Part shown: positions 36,711 through 44,582 of the stretch, piece by piece
How positions within the stretch are numbered: position 1 is the stretch's first letter
Layout: each line of letters begins with the position of its first letter
Assembly: GCA_005697215.1 (NCBI GenBank)
Contig: CP040003.1
Span: forward strand, 434,001 to 498,000
Direction of reading: 5' to 3'
DNA: 64,000 bases
Source of the DNA: Candidatus Saccharibacteria bacterium oral taxon 488
GTDB lineage: Bacteria; Patescibacteriota; Saccharimonadia; Saccharimonadales; Saccharimonadaceae
The notes under the pieces: generated by a model
Told to the model about the DNA's origin: nothing
The model's input: the letters and a program-made list of their open reading frames with translations, nothing else
The model's database searches: none
Program-made: the position numbers and the translations under genes

Positions 36711-36739
36711 TTGCATTTTATTCGCGGCTTTGTTACAAT
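36711..36739 (+). promoter_or_regulatory. promoter of tRNA-Gly(GCC)
   Basis: TTGCAT (36711-36716), 17 nt, TACAAT (36734-36739), 16 nt before the tRNA. Confidence 0.65.
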
Positions 36740-36755
36740 AAATCGTGAACTGCAT

Positions 36756-36831
36756 GCGGGTATAGCTCAGTTGTTAGAGCGCTTCCTTGCCATGGAAGAG
36801 GCCAGGAGTTAGAGTCTCCTTACCCGCACCA
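36756..36831 (+). tRNA. tRNA-Gly(GCC) with swapped 19-56 tertiary pair; probable phage attachment site
   Basis: Acceptor GCGGGTA/TACCCGC, anticodon loop TTGCCAT gives GCC, CCA encoded. The D-loop reads AGTTGTTA and the T-loop TTAGAGT, so the near-universal G19 and C56 are U and A. They can still pair. It is the last host gene before the phage genes, and its 3' part is the expected integration core, so the 3' sequence may be phage-derived. Confidence 0.9.
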
Positions 36832-36856
36832 ACCGAAGTTATGAAGTAGATTATTC

Positions 36857-36882
36857 AAAGGTACCAGAAGGTACCTTTTTTA
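36857..36882 (+). terminator. terminator after tRNA-Gly(GCC)
   Basis: AAAGGTACC, loop AGAA, GGTACCTTT with six Ts in a row. It lies 26 nt after the tRNA. Confidence 0.85.
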
Positions 36883-36918
36883 TTTGTTCTGGAGCTCGCC
36901 TTGCGGGTTATTTTTCGT

Positions 36919-36956
36919 AAAAGAGAGGCATGCACCGCAAGGCATGCCTCTCTTTT
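36919..36956. terminator. 15-bp perfect inverted repeat, bidirectional terminator
   Basis: AAAAGAGAGGCATGC (36919-36933), 8-nt loop, GCATGCCTCTCTTTT (36942-36956). A-rich and T-rich ends allow termination in both directions. It probably closes phage transcription arriving from the other side in the circular form, or insulates host from phage. Confidence 0.8.
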
Positions 36957-36988
36957 GTTATTCCAACCGGGACAACTAACGGGTTTAG

Positions 36989-37228
36989 CTGTTCCGCAGG
37001 GTTAGCAAAACTCCTGATGGAAATGTTGAGAACGTTAACAATTTGACTTTTGCAAACAACAATCACCTTCCTGTATTTAAGCAAACGGCCGAAATAATAA
37101 TCACAAGCGGCGACAGAGAGCTCAATACCGGAAGGCTGATAATAACAAGAAATGGAGGTACAAACCGTTCGTATCATACGCATGGTCCTCGTGATAGCGA
37201 TAGTAGCACTACTCATGCCAGCGGCTAA
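36989..37228 (+). other. open frame without clear start at the prophage edge (possible gene remnant)
   Basis: A frame open from just after TAG (36986-36988) to 37228. Residues such as TPDGNVENVNNLTFANNNHL and TAEIIITSGDRELNTGRL look protein-like, resembling the end of a tail-fibre-type protein. It overlaps the transglycosylase start, and its last 25 residues are a shadow of that gene. It may be the severed 3' end of a gene whose 5' part lies at the other prophage end. Otherwise I see only terminators between 36832 and 37151. Confidence 0.3.
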
Positions 37229-37685
37229 ACAGCCCCAGGAAGAGATGGTGGCACCGCTATCACGCAATAACGAGATTCAGAAACAGCAGACTATCAAGCC
37301 TGCTGAAAAACCTCAGCAGACGATATCACCAAAGCCTCAGGCGATTTTGGCGGTGTCCGAAGCAAAACCGCCGAGCACTAAGTACGACTTGATGCGTGCC
37401 GCTGGTATTCCCGAAAGTGATTGGATATCAGTAGACTACATCATCGAACACGAAAGTTCTTGGCGGCACAATGTTTGGAACAAAGGCGGCTCTGGCGCAT
37501 ACGGATTGTGCCAAAGCCTGCCAGCAGCCAAGATGGCATCTGCGGGAGATGACTACATGACAAATCCCGTTACGCAGCTACGCTGGTGTCACAATTACGC
37601 CATCAGCCGATATGGCAGTTGGCAGGCAGCCGCCGCGTTTTGGAAACGTACCGACCCGCGCCCCTACCCGGGACATTGGTGGTAA
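37152..37685 (+). CDS. phage lysozyme-like transglycosylase with N-terminal membrane segment
   Basis: 177 aa. A short hydrophobic N-terminal segment (VRIIRMVLVIAIVALLMPA) precedes a Lys/Pro/Gln linker, then an SLT-like lysozyme domain from about residue 95. That domain has the catalytic-type glutamate in YIIEHESSW, GSGAYGLCQS and YGSWQAAAAFW. Likely the endolysin or a virion peptidoglycan hydrolase; the membrane segment suggests a signal-anchor-release endolysin. The start is uncertain: GGAGG lies just inside the frame and a later ATG (37182) is possible. Confidence 0.8.
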   Translation: MEVQTVRIIRMVLVIAIVALLMPAAKQPQEEMVAPLSRNNEIQKQQTIKPAEKPQQTISPKPQAILAVSEAKPPSTKYDLMRAAGIPESDWISVDYIIEHESSWRHNVWNKGGSGAYGLCQSLPAAKMASAGDDYMTNPVTQLRWCHNYAISRYGSWQAAAAFWKRTDPRPYPGHWW

Positions 37686-37724
37686 AAACAAACAACAAAA
37701 ACAGCCGGAAAGGAGATCAACTCT

Positions 37725-37958
37725 ATGGGCAAACTTAAAACAGCAATCAACAACATAACTGTCTTTTTAGACAATGCCTGGACTATCATGGTCCGCGCCA
37801 CAGAGATAGTAGCGGGAATAAAACTCTTTGGAGTCCAGTACATAGAGACCGCAATCGGAGCTTTACCGATTGCACAAATCCTCGGAGCAATTCTCATTAC
37901 TGATGTGACTGTCTTTGTTTATTCTCTGCTTCGCTCGCAAAGTGAAAAGAAGAGATGA
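37725..37958 (+). CDS. small membrane protein, holin-like
   Basis: 77 aa with an amphipathic N-terminus and one to two hydrophobic segments (ATEIVAGIKLFGVQYIETAIG and ALPIAQILGAILITDVTVFVY), ending in a positively charged tail (SQSEKKR). Size, topology and position next to the transglycosylase fit a holin, but there is no sequence signature. AAAGGAG precedes the start. It overlaps rusA by 4 nt. Confidence 0.6.
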   Translation: MGKLKTAINNITVFLDNAWTIMVRATEIVAGIKLFGVQYIETAIGALPIAQILGAILITDVTVFVYSLLRSQSEKKR

Positions 37959-38311
37959 AAAAGCATATCAGTATCACACCAGTTAGCAAACCGCGCATGA
38001 CGAGAAGCGATAAGTGGAATGAGCGTCCGTCAGTAATGAGCTATCGAGCGTACGGCGACGAGCTAAGGCTGAAATTGCCAGGATATGAGCTGCCTGAAAC
38101 GTTTACGATTGAATTTGCTCTGCCCATGCCAAAAAGTTGGTCAAACAAGAAGCGTAAAGCCATGAATGGATGTCCGCACCAGCAGAAACCGGATATAGAC
38201 AATCTGGTTAAGGCGTTTCTGGATCATCTCTGCGAGGATGATTCGTACGTCTGGAAGGTGTGTGCATCCAAGATATGGGCGGAACACGGCGGAATAACTA
38301 TCGAAACTTAA
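37955..38311 (+). CDS. rusA: RusA-family Holliday junction resolvase
   Basis: 118-aa endonuclease resolving recombination junctions, probably trimming replicated phage DNA before packaging. The family motif KPDIDNLVKAFLDHL, with two metal-binding aspartates, is followed by a further acidic pair in CEDDSYVW. Normal length. ATGA overlap with the holin-like gene. Confidence 0.88.
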   Translation: MKKHISITPVSKPRMTRSDKWNERPSVMSYRAYGDELRLKLPGYELPETFTIEFALPMPKSWSNKKRKAMNGCPHQQKPDIDNLVKAFLDHLCEDDSYVWKVCASKIWAEHGGITIET

Positions 38312-38325
38312 GGAGGAATCCGAGA

Positions 38326-38583
38326 ATGAGAATCTTACAGCTTTTATCCAGAAAGAAAGATGACGAGCCTGAGCTTGAAATTCGCAGTGAGGACGAAGAC
38401 TATACCGAGTGGCACGTCAAGCCAGATTTTGAAGCAAGAGACTTGTCATTAACCTTTCGGTCCCGATCTGATGCGCGCGATTATAAAAGACTGCTGGCGA
38501 AAAGCTTTTACCATATCCATTCAAGAATTATTCGCCGGGAGTGGCAGGGCGGATTCATCCGAGAGGAGAAAGAAGTTAGCTAA
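38326..38583 (+). CDS. phage hypothetical protein
   Basis: 85 aa, charged, no recognised domain (contains a DEPELEIRSEDEDYTEWHVK acidic stretch and a basic C-terminal half). AGGAGG before the ATG fixes the start. Between rusA and terminase genes. Confidence 0.6.
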   Translation: MRILQLLSRKKDDEPELEIRSEDEDYTEWHVKPDFEARDLSLTFRSRSDARDYKRLLAKSFYHIHSRIIRREWQGGFIREEKEVS

Positions 38584-38664
38584 TCATTAAACTGGTGCCA
38601 AAACGGTTAAATGGCTTGGCGATGCCCACCCTTGCCAAGCAGCAGCCAGAGACAGGTAAAAAAT

Positions 38665-38928
38665 ATGAACGATAGCAAGCACGTACACAAATGGGAGTGT
38701 CTCCGAGTAGATAAGCTTATTTGCCATAGATGCAATACGGTTGCGGAAATTGACACGTTAATTACTAACAACCGTAATGATGCTTATCTCAAAGCGAAGG
38801 TCGATATTCTGTCTAAACAGTTATATGCTGGCGACCTAAAGAAAGATGCTCGCGAGAAAGCTTATGCGTGGCTGATGGAGCATAGTCCGGATGCTATCAA
38901 GAAAGACGAACAGGTATCGCTGCTATGA
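38665..38928 (+). CDS. phage hypothetical protein with Cys pairs
   Basis: 87 aa. The N-terminus has HKWECLRVDKLICHRCNT, suggesting a small zinc-binding knuckle with His and Cys ligands; the rest is helical. Overlaps the next small gene by 4 nt (ATGA). Confidence 0.55.
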   Translation: MNDSKHVHKWECLRVDKLICHRCNTVAEIDTLITNNRNDAYLKAKVDILSKQLYAGDLKKDAREKAYAWLMEHSPDAIKKDEQVSLL

Positions 38929-39032
38929 CAAGAGACGAAATGATCAAACGGATTGAGAGTGCGCTAAGACGTGCTGAACGCGCCATTGTTGAACTTCGCA
39001 AAGAGCTAAAGAGACTACGGAGCGAGGGATAG
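38925..39032 (+). CDS. 35-aa helical phage peptide
   Basis: Short reading frame starting MTRDEMIKRIESALRRAERA, continuing as a single amphipathic helix with heptad spacing and a basic C-terminus. ATGA overlap with the preceding gene and 4 nt to the next support translation. Confidence 0.5.
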   Translation: MTRDEMIKRIESALRRAERAIVELRKELKRLRSEG

Positions 39033-39036
39033 GTTT

Positions 39037-39273
39037 ATGGCGGTCGAGTATGTCCTGTACAAGGGAGAAGAAATAGTGGGAATAGGCACAGCCGACGAGC
39101 TATCTCGACGGCTTGGATTACGTCCGCAAACTATTCGAAGTTACTCCTCGCCTTCTCATATGCGCCGCGTAGAAGAAAGCGCCGATCCAGAGTCGAGGAT
39201 TGTGGCGGTAAGAGTTAAACATGGAAAGGAAGATGATGGCAATGACTCAGAAAAACAACAGAGTGGCGATTGA
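39037..39273 (+). CDS. phage HTH-like small protein
   Basis: 78 aa. It begins AVEYVLYKGEEIVGIGTADELSRRLGLRPQTIRSYSSP, matching small phage proteins with a MerR/AlpA-like helix-turn-helix near terminase genes. Such proteins may bind DNA at packaging or regulatory sites; the role here is unproven. Overlaps terS by 32 nt. Confidence 0.6.
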   Translation: MAVEYVLYKGEEIVGIGTADELSRRLGLRPQTIRSYSSPSHMRRVEESADPESRIVAVRVKHGKEDDGNDSEKQQSGD

Positions 39274-39841
39274 GGCGCATGCTCAGCGTATTGTAGATGT
39301 GGTGGTCCGCAAAGCCGAGCCTGCACCTGAGCCGCCAAAGCCTGTCTATGAGTACTCGCCCGGTCGTCCGATGAAGTTTCAGAATATCGACGAACTACGC
39401 GCCATGATACTTGAATACTTTAAGAATGCAGCGCCCCACTGGGAAGAACAAACTGAGTATATTGACCGCCGCGACTCTAAGTCTGGAAAGATTATCATTG
39501 AAAACGGAAAGGTCGTCCAGGACAAGGTGGTCCGCAAAGTTAAAACCAAACAGAAACCACTCACCGTTACTGGTTTAGCTGTTGCACTAGGCACATCACG
39601 CGATGTGTTATTAGACTATGAGACCACATATTCAGAGAAATATCCAGAATTTTCCAACACGATAAAAGAAGCAAAAGAACAGATTAAAGCCTATGCGGAG
39701 GAGTCTCTGTTTGGCACTAATACTGCTGGCGTAATATTCAGCTTGAAGAATAACTGGGGATTCAAAGACAAATATGAGACCGAGAACACTAACCGTGAGG
39801 TTAAGTTCATTAACACTGTTCCGAGGACGCCAGAATCATGA
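39242..39841 (+). CDS. terminase small subunit
   Basis: About 199 aa. A central helix-turn-helix (LTVTGLAVALGTSRDVLLDYE) and oligomerising helices end in SLFGTNTAGVIFSLKNNWGFKD, the typical end of phage TerS proteins of the terminase small-subunit/DNA-packaging type. It recognises the packaging site. The ATG at 39242 is 9 nt after GGAAG; in-frame starts at 39221 and 39233 are alternatives. Overlaps terL by 4 nt. Confidence 0.82.
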   Translation: MTQKNNRVAIEAHAQRIVDVVVRKAEPAPEPPKPVYEYSPGRPMKFQNIDELRAMILEYFKNAAPHWEEQTEYIDRRDSKSGKIIIENGKVVQDKVVRKVKTKQKPLTVTGLAVALGTSRDVLLDYETTYSEKYPEFSNTIKEAKEQIKAYAEESLFGTNTAGVIFSLKNNWGFKDKYETENTNREVKFINTVPRTPES

Positions 39842-41226
39842 CAGAAATAGTCAAAGTACCGGATTACACTGCTTCGCCTCGTCAGACATTGTTTCATACA
39901 TCAACAGCTTTTGAGCGATTCTACGGTGGTGCTGCCGGCGGAGGAAAGACTGCCGCACTAGTTGCTGAAGCAGTAACACGTTGCCTTGAGTACGATCACT
40001 ACGCAGCGTATCTATTTCGGCGAACGTACGAGGATACGAAAAAGACCCTCATGCGAGAAATAGATAAACAGTGCCGTGCATATATCAAGGACGGCAACAT
40101 GATATTTAGGTCGCAAGAAAAGGGCTACTACTTCACCGCCACTGAATCGTGGATTTACTTGTGCTACTACAACCACGAAGATGATTTTAATCACTATCAG
40201 GGTTCAGAGATACACATGCTGGGTATCGACGAGTTAACTCAGTTCTACGAAAGCTGGTACGACAACCTCGTTGGGCGCGTTCGTTCTGACGATCCAGACA
40301 AACCACTTACCGTCTTCGCAGCTGGCAACCCAGGTGGCGTCGGGCATGGCTGGGTCAAGACTCGATTCATCGATGCCGCACCACCTGAGCAGATAATTTA
40401 TGACAAGCGTCCGTACGTCAAGCGAGACGGCTCAATTGACTACATCGAGACAACTCGTATGTTTATCCCTGCCACTCTAGAAGACCACCCGAGCGCGTCA
40501 TTCAGACAGTCATACATGCGTAGCCTACTGACAATGGCAGACCTAAAGAAGCGCGAAGCATATCTGTATGGTAACTGGGATCTGTTTGCTGGTCAGGCGT
40601 TTAGCGAGTGGCGGCGACATCTACACGTTGTCGAGCCGTTTAACATACCAGACCACTGGCCGAGATGGATGGCATATGACTATGGACGAGGTACGTATGC
40701 GGGTGCTGTTTGGCTAGCACGTGACCCAATTAGTCAACGGATATATCTTTACCGCGAATATTATGCTAGCGGCAAAGGTCCAAGGATCCAGGCACGCGAG
40801 ATGAAGCAGCTTGAACAGTCAAACGAGCAACTGCCTGTTAGGCTAGCCGACCCGTCACTATGGAAGCATATCGCTAATGCCGATGACGGAAAAACTATCG
40901 CTGATCGATTTACCGAAGAAGGCATCAACTTCACGCCCGCCAATAACGACCGACTTCAAGGAGTCACTGCTGTTCATGAAGCGTTGTCTCTGGCACCAGA
41001 CGGATTGCCATACCTGCAGGTATTCAGTAACTGTGTTCATTTTATCCGTACCCTACCGAGCCTCGTGGTTGACACTAAACGACCCGAGGACGTTGATACA
41101 ACAGGTGAAGACCATCTCTACGATGCACTGCGCTACGGGCTTGTCAATGAGCGTAAGGCGGCAGTTGAGGATTCTATGCCTCAGTCTGATCCGGGACTGT
41201 TTAGCGATGGAGGGTATTATGGGTAG
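39838..41226 (+). CDS. terL: terminase large subunit
   Basis: 462-aa packaging motor and nuclease. Walker A GGAAGGGKT at about 32-40, Walker B HMLGIDELTQF (D-E), coupling motif FAAGNPGG, nuclease acidic residues in AYDYGRGTY and near HLYDALRYG at the C-terminus. Normal length. Translation is coupled to terS. Confidence 0.95.
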   Translation: MTEIVKVPDYTASPRQTLFHTSTAFERFYGGAAGGGKTAALVAEAVTRCLEYDHYAAYLFRRTYEDTKKTLMREIDKQCRAYIKDGNMIFRSQEKGYYFTATESWIYLCYYNHEDDFNHYQGSEIHMLGIDELTQFYESWYDNLVGRVRSDDPDKPLTVFAAGNPGGVGHGWVKTRFIDAAPPEQIIYDKRPYVKRDGSIDYIETTRMFIPATLEDHPSASFRQSYMRSLLTMADLKKREAYLYGNWDLFAGQAFSEWRRHLHVVEPFNIPDHWPRWMAYDYGRGTYAGAVWLARDPISQRIYLYREYYASGKGPRIQAREMKQLEQSNEQLPVRLADPSLWKHIANADDGKTIADRFTEEGINFTPANNDRLQGVTAVHEALSLAPDGLPYLQVFSNCVHFIRTLPSLVVDTKRPEDVDTTGEDHLYDALRYGLVNERKAAVEDSMPQSDPGLFSDGGYYG

Positions 41227-41258
41227 TTTACCGATAAAAAATTAAAGGAGGGTATATT

Positions 41259-41582
41259 TTGGAAAGCTTAGATTTACCACAATACATCATTAACCTAGAG
41301 CGAGCCGCACGCGATACGCCGTTTGGTGAAGTTGGTCCGTTCTATCTCATGAGACACAAAGGCGAGACCGTGGGTATACGCGGGCAAACATCGGAGATCA
41401 TCCGATTCAAAACCACGGCAGAAGCAGTTATATATCTGGTGGACTACATCAAGACCCTGCCGACCGACAAGTCTGGAGATGTCGTTTTTGCCGTTAAATT
41501 TACTAACGGTAGGGTCAAACAGATTACTACAACATCAGATATCACAACGATAATCGAGGATAAAGCAGATGACGACAGATAA
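41259..41582 (+). CDS. phage hypothetical protein (TTG start)
   Basis: 107 aa from a TTG preceded by AGGAGG at 8 nt. Beta-rich, no recognised domain (contains PFYLMRHKGETVGIRG and VVFAVKFTNGRVKQI). Overlaps the HNH gene by 14 nt. Confidence 0.6.
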   Translation: MESLDLPQYIINLERAARDTPFGEVGPFYLMRHKGETVGIRGQTSEIIRFKTTAEAVIYLVDYIKTLPTDKSGDVVFAVKFTNGRVKQITTTSDITTIIEDKADDDR

Positions 41583-41898
41583 AGCCAAGGTGCTATGTAA
41601 GAACTGCGGCAGCACAAGACATTATCAGACGTTCTGTCCATTCAAAAAACGACAGAAAATATCGCAGTGCGGCAAACATGCAAAAGCGTGGGCAGCGTTC
41701 CGAGATAAGGTTGCGAAGCCATACCTCGACATGAAATTTGGGCATGTGTGTGCGGTCGCCGGATGTACCGAGACTAAAAACCTAGATGTTGATCACATTA
41801 AGGGGCGCGGCTCTCACCCACATTTGCGTTATGACGTCAACAACTTGCAATACTTGTGCCGTAATCATCATCGACTGAAAACGGACGGCAAACTATGA
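41569..41898 (+). CDS. HNH endonuclease
   Basis: 109 aa. N-terminal CKNCGSTRHYQTFC zinc knuckle, then an HNH core: CAVAGCTETKNLDVDHIKG and LQYLCRNHHRLKT. Terminase-associated HNH nucleases are often needed for genome packaging in long-terminase phages. Ends in TGA overlapping the next ATG. Confidence 0.85.
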   Translation: MTTDKAKVLCKNCGSTRHYQTFCPFKKRQKISQCGKHAKAWAAFRDKVAKPYLDMKFGHVCAVAGCTETKNLDVDHIKGRGSHPHLRYDVNNLQYLCRNHHRLKTDGKL

Positions 41899-41984
41899 CG
41901 AAGAAGGCTTTACGAAAGAAACAGCGCCGAAAACGTAAACAGCGAGCGATAACTAACGAAATAAAGGGAGGTAAAAATGACTAA
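41895..41984 (+). CDS. 29-aa highly basic peptide
   Basis: Starts MTKKALRKKQRRKRKQRA; more than half of the residues are Lys/Arg. ATGA overlap with the HNH gene; its end overlaps the next gene by 8 nt and contains that gene's GGGAGG site. It may be a nucleic-acid-binding peptide or only a coupling frame. Confidence 0.4.
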   Translation: MTKKALRKKQRRKRKQRAITNEIKGGKND

Positions 41985-42942
41985 AGAAACAGAATTGCCA
42001 GACGTATTTTTCTGGGCAAACAAAACGGACGGACGTAAGGATAAATTAGGCATTGAGCTATTTGCAATCACCAAATCGTCTGAGATATTTCGCATTGACC
42101 ATGACGAGGCAATCAATCATCAGCTGTTCGCGCTGTTTTTGTACGACATCATTAGTGGAGTGCAAGTTGACAGTATCACCGGCGTAAGGATTGTCGATTA
42201 TGCGGCATCTGAGGGCTGTCAGAATACCCTACCCGCCATCAAGGTAAATGACGTACCGGTTGCTGAAACGATCATGGAATATCTGGAGTATACAAATGAC
42301 ATCGACCTACTCGACTTAAATCAAATCGAGGCAAAGAAGCTACTAGCGATTTGCGCACGCTTCACCGACAAGGAGACGAACGAACGCTTTTACATTTTTA
42401 AGCACATTCGCCCAGCTAGCGTATTAGTCGGCAGCACTGTCTCCTACACTATTTCAGTCGGACGCATGGAAGAGCTGTCGTCAGAGTGCGCATTAAAGAT
42501 AGATCCGTCGAATCAAGTTTTAGTGTTTGAAGATACGATGTTTGTGTTCAATAAGTCCAAGTTTGAATCGATGTTTCAATACGACCCAGTGTCAGTCGCT
42601 GAAGCTCGCAAGAATGGCAAGATACTTGACGAGAGGCTGTCTATCGCCACGCCGACGGTTGGTCAAGGAATTGAATTTCTCTGTAAGGACAACCGCACAC
42701 TAGTCAAGCGGCTTGCTAAGCTTGACCCCGTCAATATGACCCGCGATGTTGTTGAGGAGATAATTCGCGATTACAACGTAGATCTAATGACCGATGCCAC
42801 CAACGACAAACTCATCATCATGGACGCTAACGATGCTAAGAAACTGCTAGATATTGTAGAGGACAACTTCGTTCGCGGTACCAACGGCACTGCTTATATC
42901 GCCAAAAACAAGAAGGAACTTGAGCCAAAGGAGGATAAATAA
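41977..42942 (+). CDS. DUF4868 / KwaB-like protein
   Basis: 321 aa. The C-terminal half matches what I know of DUF4868, the domain of KwaB from the Kiwa antiphage system: MFVFNKSKFESMFQYD (188-203), DNRTLVKRLAKLDP, and LIIMDANDAKKLLDIVEDNF followed by GTNGTAYIAKNK. The N-terminal half is the usual variable beta-rich part. Strong GGGAGG upstream. Directly coupled (TAATG) to a 55-aa membrane protein. No four-helix KwaA is present. Recognition is by pattern, not alignment, so the family call is moderate. Possible roles are superinfection exclusion or a decoy. Confidence 0.6.
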   Translation: MTKETELPDVFFWANKTDGRKDKLGIELFAITKSSEIFRIDHDEAINHQLFALFLYDIISGVQVDSITGVRIVDYAASEGCQNTLPAIKVNDVPVAETIMEYLEYTNDIDLLDLNQIEAKKLLAICARFTDKETNERFYIFKHIRPASVLVGSTVSYTISVGRMEELSSECALKIDPSNQVLVFEDTMFVFNKSKFESMFQYDPVSVAEARKNGKILDERLSIATPTVGQGIEFLCKDNRTLVKRLAKLDPVNMTRDVVEEIIRDYNVDLMTDATNDKLIIMDANDAKKLLDIVEDNFVRGTNGTAYIAKNKKELEPKEDK

Positions 42943-43109
42943 TGTTCTGGATTATGACACTCATAATACTCGTCGCATTCATCGTCGTTACAGAGATTGC
43001 GGTGGCGCGAGAAGACAAAGAATGGCAACGTGAACGCGAGGTCAGACAGTACAAAGACAAAATCATCAAGTCCCGCAAGCGGAATAAGAAAGATAACGGA
43101 ATATTTTAA
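42942..43109 (+). CDS. 55-aa single-pass membrane protein coupled to the KwaB-like gene
   Basis: Starts MFWIMTLIILVAFIVVTEIA, one transmembrane helix, followed by a strongly charged cytosolic tail rich in Lys/Arg/Glu. Its ATG shares one base with the upstream stop, so the two proteins are made together. This suggests a membrane-anchoring partner, in the place where Kiwa has the larger KwaA. Confidence 0.6.
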   Translation: MFWIMTLIILVAFIVVTEIAVAREDKEWQREREVRQYKDKIIKSRKRNKKDNGIF

Positions 43110-43120
43110 TAGGAGGTGTT

Positions 43121-43708
43121 ATGAAACGATACAAACTGCTTAAAGATTTACCGACGTTCAAAGCTGGAGATTTATTCTATATATCTCAATATGGTGATTT
43201 GATCCATGATGGTGGCGACTTTGGCGTTACAGCTTACGCCCGACAGACCCTTGACATGTTTCCAAACATTTTAACTGAATGGTTTGAGGAAATTCAGGAA
43301 GAGTCAACAGACAGCATTCACTGGAGGACTGAAAATGGCGACATATATTGGTTTGTCGGAATAGAAGGAAAAACTAATCACGATTTTTGGACTGGCACTC
43401 CTGCTGACTTTTGGCGTTATGGGTTGGGTAAAATATACCGCACCAAAGAAGAGTGCGAAAAAGCCCGCGACCGTCAACTAGCCGAAGTCAGACTACACCG
43501 AACCTCAACATTTAAGCCAGATTTCGAAAATGATAATGGCGGTTGGATTGTCTTTTATAACTATTCAAATAAAAAGTTATATTCTATGCGAAGTTGTTGC
43601 ACTGATAGTGGTGAGCCTGTACGCTACGCAACCAGAGAAGATGCTCAAAAATCCATCAAAGAACACAAGAAAGACTGGCTAACCTACTTTAACGTGGAGG
43701 ATTGTTAA
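43121..43708 (+). CDS. phage hypothetical protein (two YKLLKDLP-type repeats)
   Basis: 195 aa. The start RYKLLKDLPTFKAGDLFYIS is typical of small phage proteins of unknown role. A second domain includes GKIYRTKEECEKARDRQLAEVRL and SMRSCCTDSGEPVRYATRED. AGGAGG upstream. Soluble. Confidence 0.65.
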   Translation: MKRYKLLKDLPTFKAGDLFYISQYGDLIHDGGDFGVTAYARQTLDMFPNILTEWFEEIQEESTDSIHWRTENGDIYWFVGIEGKTNHDFWTGTPADFWRYGLGKIYRTKEECEKARDRQLAEVRLHRTSTFKPDFENDNGGWIVFYNYSNKKLYSMRSCCTDSGEPVRYATREDAQKSIKEHKKDWLTYFNVEDC

Positions 43709-44167
43709 ATGGGACTTTTAGATATGTCAGAGACGACTACTTTTCGCGATCTGATGCTAGAAAGATGCCGAGTGGCTATGGAACATAGGCTCGGAAAACA
43801 TATGCTACGGAATCTAGAATTGCGAGAGTTTCAAAATCCTTGCGCCGCCATAGATGATTTGGCAATTGCATTTTGCTCTGACGTGCTGTCTAACAAATTA
43901 TGCGAGGATTCATACAGCGTATCAGACTCTCAGACGCTTCTCTTCCCGAAAACTCCATGGCAACACTTCAAGAATGACTACATGCCAAAGTGGTTTATCA
44001 AGAAGTTTCCTATCAAGTATCTGCATAAGAAGGTAGAGTTTCATAAAACCATTAAAATCACTCGTCGAGAAACCTACCCGATGTGCGATATGGACATCAG
44101 AAATAACCCGGGGCTCAGAGTTCAGCTGGGTACGCCGGTTATTAAAGATGAGGTAAAAATTAGCTAA
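43709..44167 (+). CDS. phage hypothetical protein
   Basis: 152 aa, unrecognised, starting directly after the previous stop. It has a helical N-terminus and a C-terminal half rich in aromatic/basic residues (HFKNDYMPKWFIKKFPIKYL). Confidence 0.6.
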   Translation: MGLLDMSETTTFRDLMLERCRVAMEHRLGKHMLRNLELREFQNPCAAIDDLAIAFCSDVLSNKLCEDSYSVSDSQTLLFPKTPWQHFKNDYMPKWFIKKFPIKYLHKKVEFHKTIKITRRETYPMCDMDIRNNPGLRVQLGTPVIKDEVKIS

Positions 44168-44182
44168 TAGAAAGGACACGAT

Positions 44183-44347
44183 ATGGAACGTAAAATACTC
44201 ATGACAATCTATATCATCGGTATGATATCCGGTGCAGCCTCAGTGATATTTACTGCTATCGAAAAGCAATACACCGGATCAATATTCTATCTAATACTAT
44301 TTTTCATTAACACGTTTGGATTTTATGCCGCAAAGGAGGAAAAATAG
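44183..44347 (+). CDS. 54-aa protein with two membrane helices
   Basis: Two hydrophobic segments (MTIYIIGMISGAASVIFTAI and IFYLILFFINTFGFYAA) with a short loop; starts 9 nt after AAAGGA. Unknown role. Confidence 0.5.
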   Translation: MERKILMTIYIIGMISGAASVIFTAIEKQYTGSIFYLILFFINTFGFYAAKEEK

Positions 44348-44348
44348 A

Positions 44349-44582
44349 ATGGAGTCTTACTCATATTGCTCAGCCCTAGAAAAGTTCTGGAATTTTGTCA
44401 TTGGGATAGTTATTATTTGTATTTTTGTGTCTGCTACTGCTTGGTCAATAACAGCAGCAATAAGCGTTCGAGGTGGACTTGACGCGCAAGATTCTCACCT
44501 TGATGCACAAAAGTCTCGCTGTGAATCGCTTCAGGGTAATTATGGCGGCGGAAAATGCTTTAAGGGTGGAAAAGAAATATGA
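44349..44582 (+). CDS. small membrane-anchored phage protein
   Basis: 77 aa. One transmembrane helix (FVIGIVIICIFVSATAWSITAAI), then a polar outer part with two Cys (SRCESLQGNYGGGKCFKGG) that could form a disulfide. GGAGGA upstream; overlaps the next gene by 4 nt. Confidence 0.55.
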   Translation: MESYSYCSALEKFWNFVIGIVIICIFVSATAWSITAAISVRGGLDAQDSHLDAQKSRCESLQGNYGGGKCFKGGKEI

